54,311 bases of DNA, taken from assembly GCA_003506435.1 (NCBI GenBank), contig DOAQ01000018.1:1-54311 (forward strand), written 5' to 3'. A program made the position numbers and the translations under genes. The DNA is from Prolixibacteraceae bacterium (GTDB lineage Bacteria > Bacteroidota > Bacteroidia > Bacteroidales > Prolixibacteraceae). The notes beneath the pieces are model-generated. The model did not search any database, was not told the DNA's origin, and saw only the letters and a program-made list of their open reading frames with translations. Within the stretch, counting starts at the first letter, position 1; each line of letters opens with the position of its first letter. Positions 8,881 to 18,522 of the stretch are shown piece after piece.

Positions 8881-11355
8881 ATGATAAAAGCGAGCAAATG
8901 GATAATCCTTTTTATCCTGACATGTCTGTTATTTTCAGGATATAAACCAGATAAAAAATTAGCGAAGTCCAAATCTTATAGTGGTATCTATCCACATCTG
9001 GCCTATTATAATAACGAGGGTGAATGTGGTACAGGAGCAGTTGTCCCATGGGGTGGCCGTTTATGGATCATTACCTATGGCCCTCACCTGCCGTTCGGTT
9101 CATCAGATAAACTGTATGAGGTAAATTCCGGTTTACAGCAGGTTGTTCGCCCTGAAAGCATTGGGGGAACTCCCGCTAACCGAATGATCCATAAAGAAAG
9201 CAATCAGTTGTTCATCGGACCTTACGCAATTGACAGCGCTTGCAATGTTCGGGTTATTCCTTATAGCCAAATGACCGGTCGTCATACCGGGAATGCCAGG
9301 CATCTGACCGATCCGGCAAATAAAATTTATTACGGCACCATGGAAGAAGGCTTTTATGAAGTGGATGTTAATACATTACAAGTCAAAACAATTTATAAAG
9401 ACGGAAATTTGTTACGGAATAAGGGAGATATGGAACAATATGGTCCTCTTCTTCCAGGCGCTCATGGAAAGGGATTATATTCCGGTCAGGGGGTGTTGGT
9501 TTATGCCAATAATGGGGAGGCAAATTCCCAGGCTCTCGAAAAATTTGATGTTGAATCCGGGTCTTTGTGTGAATGGAACGGTAAGGAATGGAAATTGGTG
9601 CGTCGTAACCAATTTTGTGAAGTAACCGGCCCCGGCGGGATTTATGGCAATCCGAACCCGGCTACCGATCCGATTTGGGCTACCGGATGGGATTACAAAT
9701 CACTGATTTTGGGTGTACGGGATAGCGGGAAATGGAGCTTTTACCGTTTGCCAAAAGCAAGCCATACCTACGACGGGGCACATGGTTGGTACACCGAATG
9801 GCCGCGGATTCGCGACATTGGGACTACCGGTAATCCTGACTATCTAATGACGATGCACGGCATGTTCTGGCGTTTTCCGGAAACATTTACATCCTCGAAT
9901 ACAGCAGGTATTCGCCCTCGTTCAGCCTACTTGAAAATACTTGGCGATTTTACCCGATGGAATGATCAACTGGTTTTTGGTTGCGATGATGCTGCGGTTT
10001 CTGAAAATAATAATCAGAGAAAAACAAAAGGAAATATGTCTGGCCCTGGTCAGTCAAATTCAAATTTATGGTTTACTTCACCTTCGGTACCCGACCATCT
10101 GGGTACATCGACTGCCGATGGGGCGGTTTGGCTTTCAGAACAGATTGATGCCGGAGAAGTTTCAGAGCCTTTCTTATTTGCCGGATGGGACTACCGGTCT
10201 GCATGGGTTAAAAATGACGGGGAACAAACCGTCTTGTTCACTTTCGAGTTTGACAAAAAAGGTGATAATAAATGGGAAAACTGTAAATCAGTTTCTGTGA
10301 AAGCGGGAGAAAGCGTGCACCTTTCTTTTATTTCCAGATATGAAGGAGAGTGGGTACGTGTTTCTGCTGATAAAGCTTGTAAAGCCACGGTCCATTTTTG
10401 GTATGCCCAAAAAGAAAAGCGCAGTACGGTTTTTGATGCCATGTTTAAAGGGATATCTGAAATTAGCGCTACGGGGTCAAAATCAGGATTGCTTTGGGGA
10501 CTTGATGGCAACCGAAGGGCTCTGGGAATACTTGCTGGAATTGCTTCTGATAAAGAATTCACGGAAACAGGATATTATGAACTGGATTCATCGATGAACC
10601 TGGTAAAAAAAGACGATCCGGAAACGGCTGCTGCCATTCGCGAAAAACTTGCCATCCCCCAAAATGTACTTACCATCGATGAGGCCTCTGTATTAATTGT
10701 TGATGATGCAGGACGGCGTTGGAGGCTGCCCAAAGGAGATGACAAATACACAGAGCTTGTTAATAATACATTATTGCGAATCTGCCGGGAAGTAGTTACG
10801 CAACGTGATTTGTTTAACTGTGCCGGTACATTCTATGAACTTCCGAGAGAAGAAGCTGATGGTTTTGCAAAGATTCGCCCGGTTTCATCGCACCGCTTCA
10901 GGATTCATGATTACACGTCTTATCGTGGTATGCTCGTCATGACCGGACTGGATGAGAATGCACAAAAAAACAATCTGCACATTATCCGGTCTGATGATGG
11001 TAAGGCAGTGCTTTGGGCCGGAGCTATCGATGATTTATGGAAATTGGGAAAACCTGTCGGACATGGAGGCCCGTGGAAAAATACTCAGGTGAAAGCCGAT
11101 ATTCCATCTGATCCCTACCTGATTGCATTTTATGATAAAAGAAGCCTTGAACTTTCACATCAGGCAAATGAACCGGTCACTTTTAATATTGAAGTGGAAC
11201 CAATCGGACATGGACCCTGGATGCTTTACAGGAAAATAATCGTGAATCCGGGAGAAAAGTTCAGATATGAATTTCCTTCTGATGTTCAGGCACGATGGAT
11301 TCGGTTCTCAACCAATACAGATTGTCTGGCTACCGCATGGCTGAACTATCAATAA
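8881..11355 (+). CDS. Large exported PUL protein of unknown family, paralogue A
   Basis: I do not recognise a named family. The 824-residue product has an N-terminal signal sequence (WIILFILTCLLFSG) and a long region rich in W, G, Y and short beta-like segments, such as GTGAVVPWGGRLWIITYGPH, IHKESNQLFIGPYAID, KIYYGTMEEGFYEVD and GKGLYSGQGVLVYANN. Regularly spaced tool-kit phrases of this kind are typical of beta-propellers, so a propeller core is inferred. The C-terminal ~150 residues look like a separate beta-sandwich. It is clearly homologous along its whole length to the protein at 12679-15369, which has an added T9SS tail that this copy lacks (it stops at WLNYQ). In a PUL without obvious depolymerases it is a candidate new lyase or hydrolase, or a binding protein. 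Confidence 0.8.
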   Translation: MIKASKWIILFILTCLLFSGYKPDKKLAKSKSYSGIYPHLAYYNNEGECGTGAVVPWGGRLWIITYGPHLPFGSSDKLYEVNSGLQQVVRPESIGGTPANRMIHKESNQLFIGPYAIDSACNVRVIPYSQMTGRHTGNARHLTDPANKIYYGTMEEGFYEVDVNTLQVKTIYKDGNLLRNKGDMEQYGPLLPGAHGKGLYSGQGVLVYANNGEANSQALEKFDVESGSLCEWNGKEWKLVRRNQFCEVTGPGGIYGNPNPATDPIWATGWDYKSLILGVRDSGKWSFYRLPKASHTYDGAHGWYTEWPRIRDIGTTGNPDYLMTMHGMFWRFPETFTSSNTAGIRPRSAYLKILGDFTRWNDQLVFGCDDAAVSENNNQRKTKGNMSGPGQSNSNLWFTSPSVPDHLGTSTADGAVWLSEQIDAGEVSEPFLFAGWDYRSAWVKNDGEQTVLFTFEFDKKGDNKWENCKSVSVKAGESVHLSFISRYEGEWVRVSADKACKATVHFWYAQKEKRSTVFDAMFKGISEISATGSKSGLLWGLDGNRRALGILAGIASDKEFTETGYYELDSSMNLVKKDDPETAAAIREKLAIPQNVLTIDEASVLIVDDAGRRWRLPKGDDKYTELVNNTLLRICREVVTQRDLFNCAGTFYELPREEADGFAKIRPVSSHRFRIHDYTSYRGMLVMTGLDENAQKNNLHIIRSDDGKAVLWAGAIDDLWKLGKPVGHGGPWKNTQVKADIPSDPYLIAFYDKRSLELSHQANEPVTFNIEVEPIGHGPWMLYRKIIVNPGEKFRYEFPSDVQARWIRFSTNTDCLATAWLNYQ

Positions 11356-11371
11356 AAATAAAATTTCTAAG

Positions 11372-12643
11372 ATGATAATTCATTTATCTATTATTGCACT
11401 TATCGTTTCAGCATTTCCTGTAAAATTGCTTACCGATTCAATAAATGTATCATATTTTACTGATTCTAAAATAGACTCAGTAAACAGGAATCTTCGTTTC
11501 GGTGAAACTCAGGGTAATTCGCTTCTCACTGGGATGACTCCCGCGAATTACGTGCTGCCTACAGGGTGGAAGCTCGTTAGAAAACAGGATTTTGAAAGTG
11601 GAAGTATTCCTTCGGATGAGATGGCGTTTGGTTCAATCACCAGCACAAGTCCGCATAGCGGCAACCGCTCTTTGCAAGGGAAAGTGTGGAAAGACGACGG
11701 TGCGACTGGCTGGAAACTGGCACAAGGTGTTGCAACTGCGGGTGAATTATACCTTTCGTGGTATGAATATTTGGAGGACCAGGGCCGCATGAATGACGAG
11801 ATGTTTCTTATGTCCATACGCAAGAACTGGGGCTCAGACTTTCAGACCCAACGCTGGCAATGGTTGAATAAGCTGGGCGATTGGAACAAGGCATTTAATA
11901 TTCTGGATGGAAACCTTATTTTTTTTTGCGAAGGGAATAAGCCTGGGACGACCGGCTCGGTTGCCTATTACGATAAAGCGGTCTGGCGAAGTGTCGGGTT
12001 CGGAAAATGGCAACAGTGGGAGGTATATTGGAAAACCAATACCCCCGGAACGAATGACGGAATCACGCAGATATACTTGAACGGTGTGAAGATAACGGAA
12101 ATTACCAATACGGCGTTTAGCGGCACCCTGGACATGACCGGGCCGAGCATAACGCTGGGAGGACCTACTTATACCAAGATAATCTGGGGCCCTCAGCCCA
12201 AACCCAGCACTACCTGCGCCACTACAGTGCAGGAGCTCAATTACAGTATTGACCGTCCCAAAGACTTTTCTCAACCATGCCTCTGTCCGGGACAATGCCC
12301 ACCGAACGGTTATGTTCCCATATTTAACCGATTTGTCGATGATATCATTATTCTACAAAGGGGAACATCTACGCATAATGAAGATTTAGAAAATAATAAA
12401 ATTATTTCGGTTAAACTATTTCCCAACCCTGCCGGTACAACGTTGTCCGTTTCATTGGAGCAGGGATTTGGGAGTCAAGGAATAATAGAACTTTATAATT
12501 TGCAGGGAACAAAAATATACCAAACTCCTGACGAAGTTTCGTTCCCCCATCAGGTAGATGTTTCATCGTATGCCCCAGGCGTCTATTTTGTCAAAGTAGT
12601 GTCCAACGGCAAATATTTTACACAAAAAGTAATTATTAATTAG
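11372..12643 (+). CDS. Secreted ConA-like beta-sandwich protein with T9SS tail
   Basis: A 423-residue exported protein. Seen: a hydrophobic N-terminus (MIIHLSIIALIVSAFPV), a central region of about 230 residues beginning WKLVRKQDFESGSIP and containing SGNRSLQGKVWKD, LYLSWYEYLED, WQQWEVYWKTNTPG and VDDIIILQRG, and a T9SS sorting domain (FPNPAGTTLSVSLEQ...). The FESG opening, the conserved W-rich strands and the late DDI strand resemble concanavalin A-like glucanase/polysaccharide-lyase (PL14/PL20-like) jelly rolls; this is inference and no catalytic residues are assigned. It lies 16 bp after paralogue A and 35 bp before paralogue B. Its sorting domain closely resembles the one on paralogue B, suggesting a shared origin of the tails. 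Confidence 0.75.
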   Translation: MIIHLSIIALIVSAFPVKLLTDSINVSYFTDSKIDSVNRNLRFGETQGNSLLTGMTPANYVLPTGWKLVRKQDFESGSIPSDEMAFGSITSTSPHSGNRSLQGKVWKDDGATGWKLAQGVATAGELYLSWYEYLEDQGRMNDEMFLMSIRKNWGSDFQTQRWQWLNKLGDWNKAFNILDGNLIFFCEGNKPGTTGSVAYYDKAVWRSVGFGKWQQWEVYWKTNTPGTNDGITQIYLNGVKITEITNTAFSGTLDMTGPSITLGGPTYTKIIWGPQPKPSTTCATTVQELNYSIDRPKDFSQPCLCPGQCPPNGYVPIFNRFVDDIIILQRGTSTHNEDLENNKIISVKLFPNPAGTTLSVSLEQGFGSQGIIELYNLQGTKIYQTPDEVSFPHQVDVSSYAPGVYFVKVVSNGKYFTQKVIIN

Positions 12644-12678
12644 AATATGCCCCCACGTAAGGATGGATTTGGAGAGAT

Positions 12679-15369
12679 ATGAATAAGACTCAAATAATTA
12701 TATTGGTTGCATCATTCTTTATATGCCATTTATTTGCATCGGCACAAGGATTTAAGTCGTATAGCGGAATCTATCCGCATCTGGCATTTTATAATAATGA
12801 AGATGAGTGTGGAACCGGGGCAGTTGTTCCCTGGGGAGGCAGTTTATGGACAATAACGTATGGTCCCCACTTTCCGAATGGTTCGTCGGACAAACTGTAT
12901 GAAATAAAACCTGATTTGCAGCAGGTTGTCCGTCCTGAAAGTGTTGGCGGAACTCCTGCCAACCGGATGATCCATAAGGAAAGCAATCAGTTGTTCATCG
13001 GACCTTACGCTATTGACAATGTCCGTAATGTTCGGGTTATCCCTTACAGTAAGATGTATGGCCGCCATACGGGGAATGCCCGTCACCTGACAGACCCGGC
13101 CAATAAAATCTATTATGGTACGATGGAAGAAGGCTTTTATGAAGTAGATGTGAATTCATTGGATGTAAAAACTCTTTACAAAGATGGAAATGTGTCAGGA
13201 GTTGGATCTCTTTTACCTGGCGAACATGGCAAAGGATTGTATTCAGGGCAAGGTGTTATGATTTATGCGAATAATGGCGGCGGATCTGGTGTTTTAAGCG
13301 AATGGGAGAGTTTATCTACGGGTTGGAAAACAGTACGTATGAGCCACTTTTGTGAAATAACCGGCCCAGGAGGGATTTATGGTAATCCCAACCCGGCAAC
13401 CGATCCGGTCTGGACTACCGGGTGGGATAGTAAATCCCTGATCCTGGGTACACGGGATAACGGGAAGTGGAGTTTTTACCGGTTACCAAGAGGAAGCCAT
13501 ACCTACGATGCATCGCATGGCTGGTACACCGAATGGCCGCGTATACGCGATATTGGAACAGAAAATAATCCTGACTATTTAATGACGATGCACGGCATGT
13601 TCTGGCATTTCCCAAAAACATTTACATCCTCGAATACTGTCGGTATTCGTCCGCGCTCAGCCTATTTAAAAGTAATTGGTGATTTTGCCCGATGGAATGA
13701 TCAATTGGTTATTGGTTGCGACGATGCGTGCATATCTGAAAACAATTATGAAAGAAAAATAAAGGGGAATATGGCCGGTACCGGGCAATCGAACTCAAAT
13801 CTGTGGTTTACTTCACTATCTGCACCCGACAGTTTGGGAACTTCAATGGCCGAAGGGGCTGTCTGGCTTTCGGAACAGGTTGATGCAGGAGAAGCATCAG
13901 ACCCGTTTTTATTTGCCGGATGGGACTATCGGTCTGCATGGATAAAAAATGAAGGGACTCAAACAGTTTTGTTTACCTTTAAAATTGACGAGAATGGCAA
14001 TAATAGCTGGAAAAACCTGATCGAAGTTCCTGTAAAGAAAGGGGAAAGTGTGTATGTACCGTTTGACTCCGGTACTAAAGGAGAGTGGATACGTGTTTCG
14101 GTTGATAAATCATGCAGCAAGGCAACGGTTCATTTCTCGTATGCCCAAACAGAGGAACACACCTCTACTCCGGATCCCATGTTTAATGGCTTTTCCGGGA
14201 TTAGTTCGGCAGGGTCAACGGGAGGATTACTTTGGGGCCTTTCCGGAAATGCAAGGGCATTGGGTGTGCTTGCAGGAACAGTTTCTGATAAAGAATTTAC
14301 GGAAACAGGCTACTATGAACTGGATGCATCAATGAAGTTGGTGAAAAAGAATAATTCCTCAACAGCTACTTACATTCGTTCTAAAGTGGCTATCCCTCAA
14401 AAAGTAATTACCATCGATGATGCCTCAGTATTAATTATTGATGATACAGGGCACCGGTGGAGGTTGCCAAAGAATGGGGACAAGTACAAAACATTGGCAG
14501 ATAATTCTTTGTCGCGAATTTGCCGCGAAGTGGTTACCCAACGCGATTTGGTCAACTGTGCCGGCACATTCTACGAACTTCCAAGAGATGATGCCGGCGG
14601 TTTTGCAAAGATTCGTCCAATATCCTCGCATAACTTCCGCATTCACGATTACGCGTCTTACCGGGGCATGCTTATTATGAGCGGTCTGGATAAAAATACG
14701 TCTGCCGATAATCCGCATATCATCCGGTCTGATGATGGCAATGCAGTAATTTGGGCCGGTGTTATCGATGATTTGTGGAAACTAGGGAAACCTGTCGGAT
14801 ATGGAGGCCCCTGGAAAAATACTCAGGTGAAAACCAATATCCCATCTGATCCATACCTGATCGCCTGTTACGACAAACGGGACCTTGAAATTGCACACAC
14901 AGCAAATGAACCAGTTACATTTACCATTGAGGTTGACCCTGTGGGTAATGGCCTCTGGATGCGTTTCATGGAAACAACTGTGAATCCGGGACAAAAATTC
15001 AAATATGAATTTCCGCCATCTTTCCAGGCTCGTTGGATCAGGTTCTCAACCAATATGGATTGTACAGCCACCGCAATGTTAAACTATGAGATTACTACAT
15101 CACTCGAAACAGTATTGCCCAAAGAAGAATTTTCTATTCAATTGACACCCAACCCGGTCGGTACAATACTGTCCGTTTCTGTAAAACAGGGATTTGAGAG
15201 GCAAGGTACAATAGAGATTTACACACTGCCGGGAACAAAAGTCTATCAAACTTCAGGTGATGTTTCATTCCCCCATCAGATCAATGTTTCATCGTATACG
15301 CCAGGTGTCTATTTCGTTAAAGTATTATCCGGCGGCAAGTATTTCACCCAAAAAGTTATTAAACTATGA
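12679..15369 (+). CDS. Large exported PUL protein of unknown family, paralogue B, with T9SS tail
   Basis: An 896-residue paralogue of the product of 8881-11355, with long identical stretches (for example TPANRMIHKESNQLFIGPYA and TEWPRIRDIGT). It has a classical signal peptide (FFICHLFASAQ), the same propeller-like core, the same C-terminal beta-domain, and an extra T9SS sorting domain (LTPNPVGTILSVSVKQ...VIKL). Copy B lacks about 25 residues present in copy A around the KFDVESGSLCEW region. The T9SS tail predicts release or attachment at the cell surface, so A and B probably work in different compartments. The stop codon overlaps the start of the next small gene as ATGA. The function is unknown. 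Confidence 0.82.
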   Translation: MNKTQIIILVASFFICHLFASAQGFKSYSGIYPHLAFYNNEDECGTGAVVPWGGSLWTITYGPHFPNGSSDKLYEIKPDLQQVVRPESVGGTPANRMIHKESNQLFIGPYAIDNVRNVRVIPYSKMYGRHTGNARHLTDPANKIYYGTMEEGFYEVDVNSLDVKTLYKDGNVSGVGSLLPGEHGKGLYSGQGVMIYANNGGGSGVLSEWESLSTGWKTVRMSHFCEITGPGGIYGNPNPATDPVWTTGWDSKSLILGTRDNGKWSFYRLPRGSHTYDASHGWYTEWPRIRDIGTENNPDYLMTMHGMFWHFPKTFTSSNTVGIRPRSAYLKVIGDFARWNDQLVIGCDDACISENNYERKIKGNMAGTGQSNSNLWFTSLSAPDSLGTSMAEGAVWLSEQVDAGEASDPFLFAGWDYRSAWIKNEGTQTVLFTFKIDENGNNSWKNLIEVPVKKGESVYVPFDSGTKGEWIRVSVDKSCSKATVHFSYAQTEEHTSTPDPMFNGFSGISSAGSTGGLLWGLSGNARALGVLAGTVSDKEFTETGYYELDASMKLVKKNNSSTATYIRSKVAIPQKVITIDDASVLIIDDTGHRWRLPKNGDKYKTLADNSLSRICREVVTQRDLVNCAGTFYELPRDDAGGFAKIRPISSHNFRIHDYASYRGMLIMSGLDKNTSADNPHIIRSDDGNAVIWAGVIDDLWKLGKPVGYGGPWKNTQVKTNIPSDPYLIACYDKRDLEIAHTANEPVTFTIEVDPVGNGLWMRFMETTVNPGQKFKYEFPPSFQARWIRFSTNMDCTATAMLNYEITTSLETVLPKEEFSIQLTPNPVGTILSVSVKQGFERQGTIEIYTLPGTKVYQTSGDVSFPHQINVSSYTPGVYFVKVLSGGKYFTQKVIKL

Positions 15370-15677
15370 ATTCAGAAGATATACTTAATTTATTTGATCT
15401 TGTACGGAATTCCCCGGAAGAACACTGGAGTTATAATAAAGGCCGGCTTCTGGAAATACTTCATGATTTAGAGAAAGATCAACAGGAAGGTATTATCGTG
15501 GAAGGCAGGTACCTGACAATACCAATGATAACGAACCTGGTCGTGGAAAGTTTGCAATCTGTCTATAAGTCTCAGGTGCAGGAAGAAATCCTTTATTCTC
15601 CAACTACCTGGATGAGGTTCAGGAAAAGGTTGAATGATAAGATCAGTAAAATACAGAGGTGGGAAAAATGCGACTGA
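15366..15677 (+). CDS. Small hypothetical protein, translationally coupled
   Basis: No family is recognised. The 103-residue product has no signal peptide or membrane segment. It is rich in charged residues and looks mostly helical (EDILNLFDLVRN, GRLLEILHDLEKD), with a basic C-terminus (RFRKRLNDKISKIQRWEKCD). The start overlaps the stop of paralogue B by ATGA, the usual sign of coupled translation, which is the main reason to believe the gene is real. A cytoplasmic protein inserted among secreted enzymes is odd; it might be a regulator or a remnant. Confidence 0.55.
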   Translation: MNSEDILNLFDLVRNSPEEHWSYNKGRLLEILHDLEKDQQEGIIVEGRYLTIPMITNLVVESLQSVYKSQVQEEILYSPTTWMRFRKRLNDKISKIQRWEKCD

Positions 15678-15739
15678 CCCATATCGTTTATAGACAAACA
15701 TTTCACCAGAAAATAAACAATACATCTAAAATCAAGTAT

Positions 15740-18520
15740 ATGTACAAAATCAAATTAGTCCAATTCATCATTCTTCTATTCTTATCTGGTTCTGTTATCG
15801 GCCAGACAACCGAAATGAAATACCTGTCAGGGACAGGAGCCGACCACACTGTTGATTGGGACTTTTTCTGTTCGGCAGGAATGAACAGCGGGAAATGGAC
15901 CACCATAGCAGTTCCTTCGTGCTGGGAACAGCAGGGATTTGGAAGCTATAATTACGGACACGATAAATTTGAAGACCGCCTGAATGAAACAGGGCTTTAC
16001 AGACACAGTTTTAAGGTCCCGGCTGATTGGAAAGGGAAAGCGGTAAGCATTGTTTTTGACGGGGTAATGACCGATGCCCTTGTTAAAATCAACGGGAAGC
16101 AGGCAGGCCCGGTACATCAGGGGGCTTTCTACCGTTTTAAGTACGATATTACCCATCTCATCCGACCCGGGAAAGAAAATCAACTGGAGGTTTTGGTGAA
16201 GAAACAATCGGATAATGAATCGGTAACCCTTGCTGAGAGAGAGGCTGATTTCTGGATTTTTGGAGGCATATTCCGGCCTGTTTACCTGGAAGCAAAACCG
16301 GTTGAGCATATCCGGCGCGTGGCCATTGATGCCCGCGTTAATGGTAGTTTTATTGCAGATGTGTATCTCTCTCCTGTTAAAAATGCGGTGAAAGTTAATG
16401 TAGAGATTGAATCGCTTTCCGGGAAAAAAGAAGCTGTTTTTGAAAAAAATATTTCAGGGGGCTTAATTAAGGTGTTCGGGGACCTGCCAAATTCCAGTGC
16501 ATGGTCTCCCGAATCCCCGAATCTGTATAATGCTGTCTTTTATTTGCTTGATAAGAATGGCAATGTTATCCATCAAACGAATGAACGTTTCGGGTTTCGC
16601 ACGATCGAAGTAAGGGAAAGCGACGGAGTTTATGTCAATGGTGTGCGGATTAAAATGAAGGGGGTTTGCCGCCATACCTTTCATCCCGATTACGGAAGGA
16701 CATCCTCAAAAACTCTCAGCATCGAAGACGTCAACCTGATGAAGGACATGAATATGAATGCCGTTCGCATGTCGCACTATCCGCCTGAAACCCACTTTCT
16801 GGATGTTTGCGATTCGCTGGGGCTTTTCGTACTGGACGAACTGACTGCCTGGCAAAAACCTTCCTATGATGACGTTGTCGGGCGAAAACTTCTGGAAGAA
16901 ATGATAGAGAGGGATGTAAACCATCCTTCCATCATATTCTGGGACAATGGCAATGAAGGTGGCGAGAACGATAACCTGAACGATGATTTTGCTGAACTCG
17001 ATATTCAAAAGCGTGAAGTCCTTCATCCCTGGGCTGATTATCTTAAAACCAACACACTACACTACATCGAGTACAGCTATTTATCGCTTGATGGATACAG
17101 CAAACGAAAAATATTTTTCCCGACAGAATTTTTACATGGACTATACGATGGCGGACATGGCGCGGGATTGGATGATTACTGGCAAAAAATGTGGGATGAC
17201 CCGCTTTGTGCAGGTGGTTTCCTTTGGGTTTTTGCCGATGAAGCAGTAAAACGTACCGACCGGAATGGGGAATTTGATACGGATGGAAATCACGCTCCGG
17301 ATGGAATTCTTGGCCCCTATCACGAAAAAGAGGGAAGTTTTTACACCATCAAAGAAATCTGGGCGCCGGTTTATTTTGAGAAAAGGTACATTACAACAGA
17401 ATTTGATGGTTCGTTCAATATCGAAAACCGTTACCATTATACGAACCTGAACCAGTGTAAATTCACTGCTGAATGGGTAACATTTTCTCAACCTGACCAA
17501 GAAAAATCTGAATCCGTTTTATTCAGTCAGGATTTTTCAGTTCAGCTTTCTCCCGGACAAAAAGGACAGTTAAAGATTGATCTTCCGAATACATGGCAAT
17601 CGGCAGATGCCTTGAGGATAACAGCGCATGACCCATCGGGGAGGTTGATTAACACATGGAGCTGGCCGGTAAAAACACCGGAGGTAAAAGCGAAAGAACT
17701 GCTTATTGAGTCCACAGTTACAAAACCAGAAATACATATTACCGATAGTACTCTGGAAGTAAAAGCTGGAGATCTGGAGTTTTCATTCAATAAAACGAAT
17801 GGAAAAATTCATAAAATCGTAAAGGAGGGAAAAATTATCCCGCTTTCAAACGGGCCGGTGTTTGTGAGCAGAAAGAAAGAAGTACAGAATGTTACCCATT
17901 CATTTAAAGAAAACAACCTGCTTTTACAGGTTACTTTTAACAATGGTGATCATTTTATATGGACAATTGGTGGCGACGGGCTTTTGCATTTGGATGTAGC
18001 CTATACGCCCAAAAGCTATTCGCCTTTTGCCGGGATAACGTTCGATTATCCTGAAGATAAAGTTGCAGGGATGCATTGGCTTGGCGATGGACCTTACCGG
18101 GTCTATAAAAACAGGATGAAAGGGACTCAGTTCGGATTATGGGATAAAAAATACAACAATACAGTTACCGGGGAGTCAGGATTTCAGTATCCTGAATTCA
18201 AGGGCTACCATTCCGAAGTTTATTGGGTGAAAATTTTCGGGAACGATGTTCCTGATTTTAAGGTTTTTGTTCATAGTAAAGATATTTTTCTAAGGATGTT
18301 AACACCCCAGGAACCCAAATTTCCAGGCCATGAAAAAATTGAATACCCTGCAGGAGACATTTCTTTTCTGCATGGCATAAATGCGGTTGGCAGTAAATTC
18401 CTGGAAGCGGAATATTCCGGTCCGGAAGCATCAACGTATCAATTCCATCCGGCTAAATTCTACGGTGGAAAATTATCCTTAAAACTGACATTCGATTTTA
18501 GAAACGCTTTAAGATTTTAG
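15740..18520 (+). CDS. Glycoside hydrolase family 2 (beta-galactosidase-like)
   Basis: A 927-residue exported exo-acting glycosidase predicted to remove terminal beta-linked sugars (galactose, mannose or uronic acid; the choice is not deducible). Order: signal peptide (FIILLFLSGSVIGQ), N-terminal sugar-binding jelly roll (VPSCWEQQGFGSYNYG, LYRHSFKVP, VFDGVMTDALVKINGK), Ig-like domain, and TIM barrel starting GVYVNGVRIKMKGVCRH with MNMNAVRMSHYPP. The acid/base Glu is probably residue 406 in NGNEGG and the nucleophile candidate is Glu463 in PTEFLHG; both motifs diverge from the textbook NE-S/G and EYAH forms. C-terminal beta-domains follow. ATG 15740 is preferred to a start at 15659, because the latter would place 27 extra residues before the signal peptide and overlap the preceding gene. 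There is no T9SS tail. Confidence 0.88.
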   Translation: MYKIKLVQFIILLFLSGSVIGQTTEMKYLSGTGADHTVDWDFFCSAGMNSGKWTTIAVPSCWEQQGFGSYNYGHDKFEDRLNETGLYRHSFKVPADWKGKAVSIVFDGVMTDALVKINGKQAGPVHQGAFYRFKYDITHLIRPGKENQLEVLVKKQSDNESVTLAEREADFWIFGGIFRPVYLEAKPVEHIRRVAIDARVNGSFIADVYLSPVKNAVKVNVEIESLSGKKEAVFEKNISGGLIKVFGDLPNSSAWSPESPNLYNAVFYLLDKNGNVIHQTNERFGFRTIEVRESDGVYVNGVRIKMKGVCRHTFHPDYGRTSSKTLSIEDVNLMKDMNMNAVRMSHYPPETHFLDVCDSLGLFVLDELTAWQKPSYDDVVGRKLLEEMIERDVNHPSIIFWDNGNEGGENDNLNDDFAELDIQKREVLHPWADYLKTNTLHYIEYSYLSLDGYSKRKIFFPTEFLHGLYDGGHGAGLDDYWQKMWDDPLCAGGFLWVFADEAVKRTDRNGEFDTDGNHAPDGILGPYHEKEGSFYTIKEIWAPVYFEKRYITTEFDGSFNIENRYHYTNLNQCKFTAEWVTFSQPDQEKSESVLFSQDFSVQLSPGQKGQLKIDLPNTWQSADALRITAHDPSGRLINTWSWPVKTPEVKAKELLIESTVTKPEIHITDSTLEVKAGDLEFSFNKTNGKIHKIVKEGKIIPLSNGPVFVSRKKEVQNVTHSFKENNLLLQVTFNNGDHFIWTIGGDGLLHLDVAYTPKSYSPFAGITFDYPEDKVAGMHWLGDGPYRVYKNRMKGTQFGLWDKKYNNTVTGESGFQYPEFKGYHSEVYWVKIFGNDVPDFKVFVHSKDIFLRMLTPQEPKFPGHEKIEYPAGDISFLHGINAVGSKFLEAEYSGPEASTYQFHPAKFYGGKLSLKLTFDFRNALRF

Positions 18521-18522
18521 AA

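Noticed and set aside
11834..12295. 153-codon minus-strand frame
   Set aside because: Antisense to the ConA-like secreted protein, with no recognisable features.
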